DNA from: Labrys wisconsinensis
GTDB lineage: Bacteria; Pseudomonadota; Alphaproteobacteria; Rhizobiales; Labraceae
Direction: 5' to 3'
NCBI RefSeq assembly: GCF_030814995.1
Contig: NZ_JAUSVX010000016.1
Location: forward strand, 62,001-126,000
DNA: 64,000 nucleotides
In this document: one piece after another, positions 38,989-46,845 of the stretch
Numbering within the stretch: the first letter of the stretch is position 1
Layout: every line of letters begins with the position of its first letter
Notes under the pieces: generated by a model
What the model saw: only the letters and a program-made list of their open reading frames with translations
Database searches by the model: none
Told to the model about the DNA's origin: nothing
Program-made: the position numbers and the translations under genes

Positions 38989-40424
38989 CCTATGATCTCG
39001 TCATCCGCGGCGGCACCATCGCCACCGCCTCGGATGTGGGCAAAGCGGATGTCGGCATCCGCGACGGGCGCATCGTGTCGATCGCCGACCGCCTGACCGG
39101 CGGCGACGTCACGCTCGACGCCACCGGGCGGCTGGTGCTGCCCGGCGGCATCGACGCCCATTGCCACCTCGACCAGCCGCAGGCGCCGGGGCTCGCCTCC
39201 GCCGGCGCCGTGATGGCCGACGGCTTCAGGAGCGGCAGCATCAGCGCGGCCTTCGGCGGCACCACGACGATCGTGCCGTTCTGCGTCCAGCACCGGGGCG
39301 AGTCGCTCCTCGCCGCCGTCGAGGACTATCACCGCCGGGCCCGCGGCGAGGCCGTCATCGACTATGCCTTCCACCTCATCGTCAGCGACCCCAGCCCGGC
39401 CGTGCTGGGACAGGAGCTGCCGGCGCTGATCCGGCGCGGCCATGCCAGCCTCAAGGTCTACATGACCTACGAGGCGCTCCACCTCTCGGACAGGCAGATC
39501 CTCGACGTGTTCGAGGTCGCCAAGCGGGAGAAGGCCATCGTCCTCATCCACGCCGAGAACCACGAGATCATCGGCTGGCTCGCCACCCGGCTCGAAGCGG
39601 AGGGGCGCACCGCGCCGCGCGAGCACGCGGCGTCGCGGCCCCTGCCGGTGGAGCGCGAGGCCACCCACCGGGCCGTGACCCTGGCCGAGATCGCCGAGGT
39701 GCCGCTGGTGATCGTGCACATCTCCGGCGGCGACCCGCTCGAGGAGGTGCGGCGCGCCAGGGCCCGCGGCTTCACCGTGATCGCCGAGACCTGCCCGCAA
39801 TATCTCCGGCTGACGGCGGAGGATCTCGACCTGCCCGACATGGCGGGCGCCAAGGCGATGTGCAGCCCGCCGCCGCGCGATGCGGCCGCCCAGGCAAGCC
39901 TCTGGCGCGGCATCGAGGACGGCACCATCGACATCGTCAATTCCGATCACGCGCCCTACCGCTTCGATGCGGCGGGCAAGCTGCGAGCCGGGCCGCGGGC
40001 GCCGTTCCGCAAGGTCGCCAACGGCATTCCCGGCCTGGAGACGCGCCTGCCCATCCTGTTCAGCGAGGGCGTCGTCGGCGGGCGCATCGACCTGCAGCGC
40101 TTCGTGGCGCTCACCGCCCGCAACAATGCCAGGCTCTACGGCCTTTCCCGCAAGGGCACGATCGCGGTCGGCGCCGATGCCGACATCGCCATCTGGGATC
40201 CCGAGCGGCGGCTGACCATCCGCAACGAGCGGCTGCACCACAATGTCGACTACACGCCCTTCGAAGGGATGGCGGTGCAGGGCTGGCCTGAAACCATCCT
40301 GAGCCGCGGCGAGATCGTCGTCGAGGCCGGCGCGCTGAAGGGAGTGCCCGGACGCGGCCGCTTCCTGGAGCAGACGACGTCGTCGGCCTATCGCCGCGAG
40401 AGGGGGGAGCGGTCATGGATCTAG
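38985..40424 (+). CDS. dihydropyrimidinase/hydantoinase-like cyclic amidohydrolase
   Basis: 479 residues from MTYDLVIRGGTIATASDVGK. The two-metal site is complete: His59 and His61 (DAHCHLDQP), carboxylated Lys157 (SLKVYMTYE), His189 (LIHAENH), His245 (IVHISGGD) and Asp321 (NSDHAPYRF). This family hydrolyses cyclic amides such as dihydrouracil, hydantoins and allantoin. Family features alone do not fix the substrate. Residues 300-420 are ordinary. It begins within the stop of the binding-protein gene and overlaps the SDR gene by 10 bp. Confidence 0.92.
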   Translation: MTYDLVIRGGTIATASDVGKADVGIRDGRIVSIADRLTGGDVTLDATGRLVLPGGIDAHCHLDQPQAPGLASAGAVMADGFRSGSISAAFGGTTTIVPFCVQHRGESLLAAVEDYHRRARGEAVIDYAFHLIVSDPSPAVLGQELPALIRRGHASLKVYMTYEALHLSDRQILDVFEVAKREKAIVLIHAENHEIIGWLATRLEAEGRTAPREHAASRPLPVEREATHRAVTLAEIAEVPLVIVHISGGDPLEEVRRARARGFTVIAETCPQYLRLTAEDLDLPDMAGAKAMCSPPPRDAAAQASLWRGIEDGTIDIVNSDHAPYRFDAAGKLRAGPRAPFRKVANGIPGLETRLPILFSEGVVGGRIDLQRFVALTARNNARLYGLSRKGTIAVGADADIAIWDPERRLTIRNERLHHNVDYTPFEGMAVQGWPETILSRGEIVVEAGALKGVPGRGRFLEQTTSSAYRRERGERSWI

Positions 40425-41176
40425 GGATCGCCGGCAGGCGCGCGCTGGTGCTGGGCGGGAACCGGGGCATGGGCCTCGCGATCGCCAAGGCGCTGCATGC
40501 GGAGGGGGCCGAGCTCGCCATCGCCGCCCGCGACGAAGCCGCGCTCATCGCCGCCGCCCGCGAGCTGCGCGGCGCCCGGGCCTTCCGGCTCGACCTCGGC
40601 GATGCGCAGGCCCTGCCCGGCTTCGCGGGCGAGGTCGGCGCCATCGACATCCTGGTCAACAACACCGGCGGACCGCCTTATGGCGGCGCCATCGGGCGCG
40701 AGCTCGCGGCGTGGGAGGAGAGCTTCCGGGCGATGATGCTGTCGGTCATCGGCCTGACCGACCTGTTCCTCCCGGCCATGCGCCGCGCCGGCTGGGGCCG
40801 CATCCTCACCCTGGTCAGCACCGGCGCGGTCCAGCCGATCCCGGTGCTCGGCATCTCCAACACCCTCAGGGCCGGGCTGATCGCCTGGTCGAAATCCCTG
40901 GCGGCCGACGTCGCCAGGGACGGGGTGACGGCGAACGTCCTGATGCCGGGGCGCATCGCCACCGAGCGCGTCCGCCTGACGGACATCGCCGCGGCCGAGC
41001 GCGAGGGCGTCGCGGTCGAGGAGATCGAGCGGCGCTCGTGGCAGCAGATCCCGGTGGGACGCTACGGCCGGGCCGAGGAGGTCGCAGCCATGGCGGCCTT
41101 CGCCTGCAGCGATATCGCGAGCTACGTGACCGGCAGCGTCCTGCGCGTCGACGGGGGCTATGTGCGTCATGTCTGA
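40415..41176 (+). CDS. short-chain dehydrogenase/reductase with altered catalytic triad
   Basis: 253 residues. Rossmann start RRALVLGGNRGMGLAIAKAL and NNTGGPPYGG (in place of NNAG). The catalytic Ser is in LTLVSTG, but 13 residues on, where Tyr-x3-Lys should be, the sequence is S-N-T-L-R (GISNTLRAGL), so Tyr is Ser and Lys is Arg. A family of divergent SDRs shares this pattern, so this is probably a natural subgroup rather than a mutation. Cofactor-binding tail and VTGSVLRVDGGY are normal. Coupled by overlap to the amidase and to the next gene. Confidence 0.88.
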   Translation: MDLGIAGRRALVLGGNRGMGLAIAKALHAEGAELAIAARDEAALIAAARELRGARAFRLDLGDAQALPGFAGEVGAIDILVNNTGGPPYGGAIGRELAAWEESFRAMMLSVIGLTDLFLPAMRRAGWGRILTLVSTGAVQPIPVLGISNTLRAGLIAWSKSLAADVARDGVTANVLMPGRIATERVRLTDIAAAEREGVAVEEIERRSWQQIPVGRYGRAEEVAAMAAFACSDIASYVTGSVLRVDGGYVRHV

Positions 41177-41963
41177 GCCGGCGCCCGCCCCGGCCTTCGA
41201 CGGCGAGACCGGCGGCGACGTCCGCCGCGCCGCCCGGCTCGGCTTCGCCGGGCTCACCGTCGGGCGCGCCGCCGGCTATGTGCAGGCCAACCTGTTCGTC
41301 CTGCCGCGGGACTTCGCGGCCGAATTCGCCGCCTTCTGCGCCGCCAACCCCGCCGCCTATCCGCTGCTGGCGGTCGGGGAGCCCGGCGGCACCGGCCTGC
41401 CCGCCCTGTGCGGGGATTGCGACCTCAGCACCGACCTGCCCGGCTACGTCGTCCACGCCGAGGGCGGCAGGACGCGCAGCCCGCACGTGCGCGACCGCTG
41501 GCGCGACGACCTCGTCGCCTTCGCCATCGGCTGCTGGTTCGGCGCCCAGGCGGCGCTCGAGGCCGCAGGCATCCGCATGCGCCATCGCGCGCTCGGCCTC
41601 CAGGGGCCGCTGTTCCGCACCGACCGGCCCGCCGCAGCCGCCGGCCGGTTCCGCGGGCCGCTGGTGGCCTCGATGCGTCCGTTCGCGACGGGCGACCTGC
41701 AGCGCGTCGCCGCGATCACCGCGGGACTGCCGCGCAGCCACGGCGCGCCGCTGCATGTCGGCGATCCCGCCGCGCTCGGCATCACCAACCCCTCGCGCCC
41801 CGACTGGGGCGAGCCGCTCCTGCCCGAAAGCGGCGAGACGCCGGTCTTCTGGGCCTGCGGCCTCACCGCGCTCGCCGCCCTGGAAGCGGCCGGCCTGCCC
41901 TTCTTCATCAGCCATGCTCCCGGCGCGATGCTGGTGACCGACCTGAGGGAAAGCGCGCCATGA
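41169..41963 (+). CDS. DUF1445 protein (D-glutamate cyclase-like hydro-lyase)
   Basis: 264 residues from ATG 41169 (ATG 41160 is possible). Signature regions are RAAGYVQANLFVLPRDFAAEFAAFCAANP, YPLLAVGEPG and CGDCDLSTDLPGYVV, and near the end ITNPSRPDWGE and VFWACGLTALAALEAAGLPFFISHAPG. The mammalian homologue interconverts D-glutamate and 5-oxo-D-proline, a cyclic amide; bacterial members are often annotated as hydro-lyases without proof. Its position next to a cyclic amidase suggests action on a ring compound or its product. Confidence 0.85.
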   Translation: MSEPAPAPAFDGETGGDVRRAARLGFAGLTVGRAAGYVQANLFVLPRDFAAEFAAFCAANPAAYPLLAVGEPGGTGLPALCGDCDLSTDLPGYVVHAEGGRTRSPHVRDRWRDDLVAFAIGCWFGAQAALEAAGIRMRHRALGLQGPLFRTDRPAAAAGRFRGPLVASMRPFATGDLQRVAAITAGLPRSHGAPLHVGDPAALGITNPSRPDWGEPLLPESGETPVFWACGLTALAALEAAGLPFFISHAPGAMLVTDLRESAP

Positions 41964-42388
41964 CCGCCATCCGTCCGGCCTTCAAGCTGACCCATGCCGG
42001 CGCGCTGGCCGTGCTGCAGGCCGCGGCGGACGTCGCCGACGCCATGGGCGTGGCGCAATGCATCGCCGTCGTCGACGAAGGCTGCAACCTTCTGGCCTTC
42101 CTGCGCATGGACGGCGCGCGCGTGCTCTCGATCGACAGCGCCACCCGCAAGGCCATGACGGCGGCGGCGACCGGACAGGCATCCGAGCGCCTGCCGCAGG
42201 ACAAGGCCGGCGCGCTCGCGGCCGCCACCGACGGGCGCATGACCAACCTCAAGGGCGGCCTGCCGCTGCTGTTCGAGGGACAGGTGGTCGGCGGCGTCGG
42301 CGTCGGCTCGGGCACCGGCGAGCAGGACCTCGTGATCGCCCAGGCCGCGGTGGCCGCCTTCGACGCCCTGACCTGGAGGGAGCCATGA
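41960..42388 (+). CDS. GlcG/HbpS family protein
   Basis: 142 residues. Typical pattern: ALAVLQAAADVADAMGVAQCIAVVDEGCNLLAFLRMDGARVLSIDSATRKAMTAAATG, then GRMTNLKGGLPLLFEGQVVGGVGVGSGTGEQDLVIAQAAVAAFD. The fold forms octamers and binds haem or degradative intermediates in some members; in catabolic operons such proteins often accompany glycolate-type or xenobiotic degradation with unknown role. Overlaps both neighbours by 4 bp. Confidence 0.88.
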   Translation: MTAIRPAFKLTHAGALAVLQAAADVADAMGVAQCIAVVDEGCNLLAFLRMDGARVLSIDSATRKAMTAAATGQASERLPQDKAGALAAATDGRMTNLKGGLPLLFEGQVVGGVGVGSGTGEQDLVIAQAAVAAFDALTWREP

Positions 42389-43239
42389 GGAGCGCCGCCG
42401 CAGTCGAGCCCGCCACCGCTCTCGCCTCGACGCGCGAGCGCATGGTCCAGCTGGAGGAGGCCACGGTGCGCTTTCCCGGCCGCGACACCGCCTTCCTCGC
42501 CCTGGACAGGACGAGCCTTGCGGTCGATGCCGGCGATTTCGTCGCCATGGTCGGGCCGTCGGGATGCGGCAAGTCGACGATCCTGAAGCTGGTCGCCGGC
42601 CTGCTCCGCCCCACCGAGGGCCAGGTGTTCGTGGCCGGCCGCGAAGTCGCGGCGCGGTCGGTGGGCGTCGGCATGGCGTTCCAGAATCCGACCATGCTGC
42701 CCTGGCTCAGCATCCGCCAGAACGTGATGCTGCCGCTCAAGATCGTCGCGCCCTACAGGGCTTCCTACCGCGCGAAGAAGCATACCGAGTACCGCGACCG
42801 CGCCGAGGCGCTCCTGGCCAAGGTGGGGCTCGCCGGCTTCGGCGACCACAAGCCCTGGCAATTGTCGGGCGGCATGCTGCAGCGGGCCAATCTGTGCCGC
42901 GCCCTGATCCACGAGCCGAAGCTCCTGATGCTGGACGAGCCGTTCGGAGCCCTCGACCAGTTCACCCGCGAGGAACTGTGGTCGATCCTGCAGGCGCTGT
43001 GGATGGACGGGCGGCCCACGGTGTTCCTGGTGACGCACGATCTGCGGGAGGCCGCCTTCCTGGCGACGCGCATCCTGGTGATGAGCGCCCGGCCGGGCCG
43101 CGTCACCGAGGATCGCGCGGTGCCGTTCGCCCGGCCGCGGACCCTCGACACCACCTACGAGGACCGCTTCACGGCGCTGACCCACGATCTCAGGCAGCTG
43201 ATCGCAGCGGCGCGGCAGGGCGAAGGAGCACGGCCGTGA
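42385..43239 (+). CDS. ABC transporter ATP-binding protein, SsuB/TauB type
   Basis: 284 residues from MRSAAAVEPATALAST. Walker A GPSGCGKST, Q-loop FQNPTMLPWLS, signature LSGGMLQRANLCRAL (Met in place of the usual Gln after GG), Walker B LLMLDEPFGALDQ, H-loop THDLREA. It energises import with the NMT1-type binding protein and the permease gene that overlaps it by one base. Confidence 0.93.
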   Translation: MRSAAAVEPATALASTRERMVQLEEATVRFPGRDTAFLALDRTSLAVDAGDFVAMVGPSGCGKSTILKLVAGLLRPTEGQVFVAGREVAARSVGVGMAFQNPTMLPWLSIRQNVMLPLKIVAPYRASYRAKKHTEYRDRAEALLAKVGLAGFGDHKPWQLSGGMLQRANLCRALIHEPKLLMLDEPFGALDQFTREELWSILQALWMDGRPTVFLVTHDLREAAFLATRILVMSARPGRVTEDRAVPFARPRTLDTTYEDRFTALTHDLRQLIAAARQGEGARP

Positions 43240-44027
43240 TGTCCTTCGCCCGCATCCCGGCCCGTGTGCGCGAGCGGCTCTCATCGGCCGCGCTGATCGC
43301 CGCGATCTTCCTGGCCTGGGAGGTCGCCTGCCTGGTCTTCCACGTCAGCCCGATCGTGCTGCCCCGCCCGAGCCAGGTGGTGGCGACGCTGGTCATGCAG
43401 ATGCCGGCGCTGTGGCCGCACATCCTGCAGACCCTGCTCACCACCCTGGTGGGGTTTGCGGCGGGAACGGCGATCGGCGTGCTGCTCGGCGCGATCGTCG
43501 GGGTATCGCGCACGGCCTACAACGCTGCCTATCCGCTGCTGGTGGGCTTCTCCTCGATCCCCAAGGTCGCGGTGGTCCCCGTGTTCGTGCTGTGGTTCGG
43601 CTCCGGCACCATCCCGGCCGTGCTGACGGCCATGACCACCTGCATCTTCCCGATCGTGGTCAACGTCGCCACGGGCCTGGCCACCACGGAACCGGAGATG
43701 GAGGACGTGCTCAGGGCGCTCGGCGCCAGCCGCCGCCAGGTGCTCTGGAATGTCGGCCTGCCCCGCGCCCTGCCCTATTTCTTCGCCTCGCTCAAGGTCG
43801 CCGTCACCCTCGCCTTCGTCGGCACCGTGCTCTCCGAGACGGTGGCGGCCAATCTCGGCATCGGCACCGTGATGATGATGGCGAGCGCCAATTTCGACAT
43901 GCCGCTGGTCTTCGCCGGGCTGTTCGCGCTCGCCGGCCTCGGCATCGCGCTCTACGCGGTGTTCGCCGTCATCGAACGGCGGATGTGCGGCTGGGCCAGC
44001 CGCAAGACCGACTTCGCCGTGGGATGA
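43239..44027 (+). CDS. ABC transporter permease, SsuC/TauC type
   Basis: 262 residues from MSFARIPARVRERL. Six membrane helices and the EAA loop ATTEPEMEDVLRALGASRRQVLWNVGLPRALPYF. The start ATG overlaps the ATPase stop (TGATG); GTG 43236 is an alternative. Completes an importer whose binding protein is five genes upstream, an arrangement that shows the enzymes between them are part of the same system. Confidence 0.92.
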   Translation: MSFARIPARVRERLSSAALIAAIFLAWEVACLVFHVSPIVLPRPSQVVATLVMQMPALWPHILQTLLTTLVGFAAGTAIGVLLGAIVGVSRTAYNAAYPLLVGFSSIPKVAVVPVFVLWFGSGTIPAVLTAMTTCIFPIVVNVATGLATTEPEMEDVLRALGASRRQVLWNVGLPRALPYFFASLKVAVTLAFVGTVLSETVAANLGIGTVMMMASANFDMPLVFAGLFALAGLGIALYAVFAVIERRMCGWASRKTDFAVG

Positions 44028-44112
44028 CGGCCTTCCCGCCGGCGCGGGAGGCGGTCACGCATCCGAGTTCCAACGAGCCCGCATCGAGGCTCCCAACCGA
44101 GGAGAACGTGCC

Positions 44113-45120
44113 ATGCCCATCGACCCGTCCAAGGGCTACCCGCCCACCGATCCGGCCGTCGCCATGTTCGCCGGCGACCAGGCCGCCCAGGCCGAGCAGC
44201 TCATCCTCGACATCGACACCGCGATGCGCGGGAACTATGCGCTCAACATCGAGGCTATCGGCCGGGTGATCTATCCCATCCTCTACGCCGAATCCACGTT
44301 CGACGGCGGCCGCTACACGCTGCTCGTCAACGAGCATACGTCCTTCGTGAAGCAGAACGTCTCGCCGATCTACAGCCAGTGCAAGGCCATCGCGCATATC
44401 CCGCTCAGCATCTTCTCCTGCATGTCGGGCTATGCCGAATATACGCATTACGGCCAGTTCTATCCGGCGATCCAGTCCTATTCCTACAAGGTCGGGATGG
44501 CCGCCGACGCCCTCGACGTGGTCGGCATGCCGCCGGGGCCCGTCCACGACGCGTGCAAGCACATCCTCCAGGCGTCCATGGCCTACATGGCCACGATCCT
44601 CTCGGCCACGCATGGCGGGACCTTCGACTTCGCCTCCTTCCGGGCCTATGTCCGTCCGTTGAACGAGTCGATCGGCATCCTGCAGATGGCCGCGGCAAAG
44701 GACCAGATCGAGGTGATGAGCCGGACGCTGCGCGAGTGGAAGGCCATGTTCACGCAAGAGGAGTGGGACAGGCTCTATGTGGTGATCTCGGCCATCTGGA
44801 CGCTCTCGGTGGAGAATGCGCACGAGCTGATCATCAAGCCTTTCATGAAGCCGCTGCTGCAGGAGACCAACGTCATCGTCTCGGAAGCGGCCGGCACGCT
44901 GGACCTGGCACGGACGCTGCTCGGCCGCATCGTCGGCGACCGCATCATGGCGGCCGAGGTCTTCGACGCGAGCAAGGTCGACTTCGCCGAGGACATCTAT
45001 TCCCTGTCGACCCGGCGCGACCTGCTCTCGCAGGCCATCGAGAAGCAGCTGCCGGTGCCGCTCGCCCCAGGCGAGACTGCCGGCCTCTCCGGCGCCGCGT
45101 GCCCGCACCTCGCCTCGTGA
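44113..45120 (+). CDS. hypothetical protein of the cyclic-amidase operon, unknown family
   Basis: 335 residues, soluble, mainly helical, with no signal peptide and no membrane helix. I do not recognise it. Features: the N-terminus has an acidic amphipathic region (AEQLILDIDTAMRGNYALNIEAIGRVI); the centre carries PIYSQCKAIAHIPLSIFSCMSGYAEYTHYGQFYPAIQSYSYKV, rich in His, Tyr and Cys, which could be an active site; then an all-helical second half with LLQETNVIVSEAAGTLDLARTLL; the tail CPHLAS is short. ATG at 44113 follows GAGGAGAACGTGCC. It lies 85 bp after the permease on the same strand and closes the operon. Function unknown. Confidence 0.7.
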   Translation: MPIDPSKGYPPTDPAVAMFAGDQAAQAEQLILDIDTAMRGNYALNIEAIGRVIYPILYAESTFDGGRYTLLVNEHTSFVKQNVSPIYSQCKAIAHIPLSIFSCMSGYAEYTHYGQFYPAIQSYSYKVGMAADALDVVGMPPGPVHDACKHILQASMAYMATILSATHGGTFDFASFRAYVRPLNESIGILQMAAAKDQIEVMSRTLREWKAMFTQEEWDRLYVVISAIWTLSVENAHELIIKPFMKPLLQETNVIVSEAAGTLDLARTLLGRIVGDRIMAAEVFDASKVDFAEDIYSLSTRRDLLSQAIEKQLPVPLAPGETAGLSGAACPHLAS

Positions 45121-45142
45121 CAGCCGCCTGCGCCCGTCGCGG

Positions 45143-46423
45143 TCAGCCGCCGCTGACCACGACGAGGCGCTTGATCTCGCCGCGGAGATAGGCCTGCAGG
45201 AACTTGTTGTAGTCCCGGAAGGAGACGCAGCCGTTGGAATCGCCGCGCGGCCCGAGCATGTAGGTGTGGGCCAGCAGGCCGACCCGGCCATGCACGGCGC
45301 CGGTGCCGCCGACCGGGGTGAGGCGCAGGGCCCTGACGCCGTGGAACAGTGCCTCGCGCTCGGTGAGGTCGTAGGTGTGCGGCGGCGTGGCGCCGCGCAT
45401 CTTCACATGCACCGAGCCGGGATCGTCGCGCAGCGAGCCGAGGCCGGAATGGGCCTCCAGCCGCTCGCCGTTGGGCAGGTACACGGTGCGGGCGCTGATG
45501 TCGTAGACCGCGGTGCCGGGGCTGGCGATGGCCGAGCGCGACAGCGACGGGCCGAACAGCGAGCCGCCGCGCGTCGGCGGCGTGGCATCCTCGGTCGAGG
45601 CATAGGCGAGCGCCGGGCCGGCCGGGCGCGGCGAGCCGAAGAAGCGCTCGAAGAAGGAGCGGTTGTCGGCAGCGGGGGCGACCGGCTCCTTGAGGTTGGC
45701 GATGCGGGTGCGGTGGCGGACCTGCGGGGCGATGGGCTGCGGAGCGGCCGGCGCGGCGATCTGGGGCCGCTGGCGCAGAACCGGCGGCGCCGGCGCGTCG
45801 GCAGGACGCGGCAGCGGCAGCGGCACGTCCATGACCACCTCGCCGCGCGGCACCGGCAGCGGCACGGCGTCGTCGTCCGGCGGTTCCAGGGAGGCCAGCA
45901 CGGGGGAGACCGGCTCGGCCGGGGCGGCATCGGCGTCCTGGGTCAGCCGCAGCTGGTCGGCCGGCGGGGCGAGGGCGGCGACCACCGTCGGCGCCGGCGC
46001 CGACGGCCGGAGATCGGCATAGAGCGGCGCGCTCTCGGCCAAGGCGCGCGGCGCAGCGCCGCCGCCGAAGGCAGGATCGATCAGGGCGTCGTAACGGCCG
46101 GGCCGGACGAGGTCGACCGCAGCGGACTGGAACGACGCCCGGCCGTCGAGCAGCAGCTCCGGCCGGGTCTCGGATGCGGCCACGGCCGGCCGGATCGCCA
46201 GCGGCGGCGCCCAGGCCGGCGCGGGACCGCGCAGCGACACGGCGCCGGGAAGCACGGGATCGGGATTGGACAGGATCCGCATCTGCCGCTCGCCCTGCTG
46301 GGCAACACCGACCAGCACGGTCAGCCCGAAGGCAGAGAGGGCGATGGTCTTGAAGGGGAAGCCGGCACGGCGACGGCGAAGACGCGGAGCGGAGCCTTCG
46401 AACTCAAAGGACGGGTTACGCAT
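45143..46423 (-). CDS. DUF2778/Tlde1-domain L,D-transpeptidase-like protein
   Basis: 426 residues from MRNPSFEFEGSAPR. A membrane helix near residues 25-45 (FKTIALSAFGLTVLVGVA), a long Pro/Ala-rich low-complexity spacer (about 50-300) and a C-terminal DUF2778 domain starting GTAVYDISARTVYLPNGERLEAHSG. Catalytic features are the HTYMLGPRGDSNGCVSF segment with the conserved His and the Ser-x-Gly-Cys. The domain cuts or exchanges peptidoglycan peptides; in type VI effectors it is called Tlde1, but here the membrane anchor points to a cell-envelope protein. Convergent with the operon before it. Confidence 0.85.
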   Translation of the reverse strand: MRNPSFEFEGSAPRLRRRRAGFPFKTIALSAFGLTVLVGVAQQGERQMRILSNPDPVLPGAVSLRGPAPAWAPPLAIRPAVAASETRPELLLDGRASFQSAAVDLVRPGRYDALIDPAFGGGAAPRALAESAPLYADLRPSAPAPTVVAALAPPADQLRLTQDADAAPAEPVSPVLASLEPPDDDAVPLPVPRGEVVMDVPLPLPRPADAPAPPVLRQRPQIAAPAAPQPIAPQVRHRTRIANLKEPVAPAADNRSFFERFFGSPRPAGPALAYASTEDATPPTRGGSLFGPSLSRSAIASPGTAVYDISARTVYLPNGERLEAHSGLGSLRDDPGSVHVKMRGATPPHTYDLTEREALFHGVRALRLTPVGGTGAVHGRVGLLAHTYMLGPRGDSNGCVSFRDYNKFLQAYLRGEIKRLVVVSGG

Positions 46424-46845
46424 GCAACACGCTCTCGCGATACTCTTTACTTCTTCCCGTGTCGAAGACCGGGAACTCTCTTCCCGCGTCGAAGACGGGA
46501 AACCCCTTCCCGCGTCGAAGATCGGCATCGGCAAAGCCCATCCGGCGAGGCCTCCGAGATGTTCGAAGGCTCCTCGCAGACACGACGTCCGAAAATTCTG
46601 CCCGACCCGTCGGGACGTTCCATGCAGCGACGGTGCTGCCCGGACGGCTCTTCGAGTCTGGAAAGTTCAAATTTCGTTCAACTTTGATTAGACACACGGC
46701 TTGGTTAATGGCCGGTGAACCGAAACCGTGTTTTTTCCTGAACTCTCGGCCCTTGCCCTCGCCGCGATCGCCTGACAGGGTGAGCGAAACAAAGGCGCGC
46801 CCGCGCCGTACAATCGGCCCTCCGGGCCGCTGGGAAGATCCGCCC
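46424..46845. other. 422-bp divergent intergenic region with tandem repeats
   Basis: Separates the minus-strand DUF2778 gene from the plus-strand MFS gene. It holds three tandem copies of a 16-bp unit (46454-46522) and a less GC-rich stretch at about 46660-46735 suited to promoters. The MFS frame stays open across it, but the encoded sequence is not protein-like. Confidence 0.6.
46454..46522. repeat. three tandem copies of ttcccgYgtcgaagaY
   Basis: Copies at 46454-46469, 46481-46496 and 46507-46522, spaced 27 and 26 bp. The outer two differ from the middle by one base each. Each unit sits next to gggaa, giving partly self-complementary ttcccg...gggaa. They lie 31 bp upstream of the DUF2778 start and could be binding sites on one helix face every 2.5 turns. 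Confidence 0.65.

Noticed and set aside
46454-46522. CRISPR-like array
   Set aside because: Only three 16-bp units with 10-11 bp between them; repeats and spacers are too short and no cas gene is nearby.
46459-46845. N-terminal extension of the MFS frame through the tandem-repeat region
   Set aside because: Encodes repeat-derived and basic low-complexity residues without membrane helices; the GTG at 46846 with GGGAAG gives a normal MFS start.
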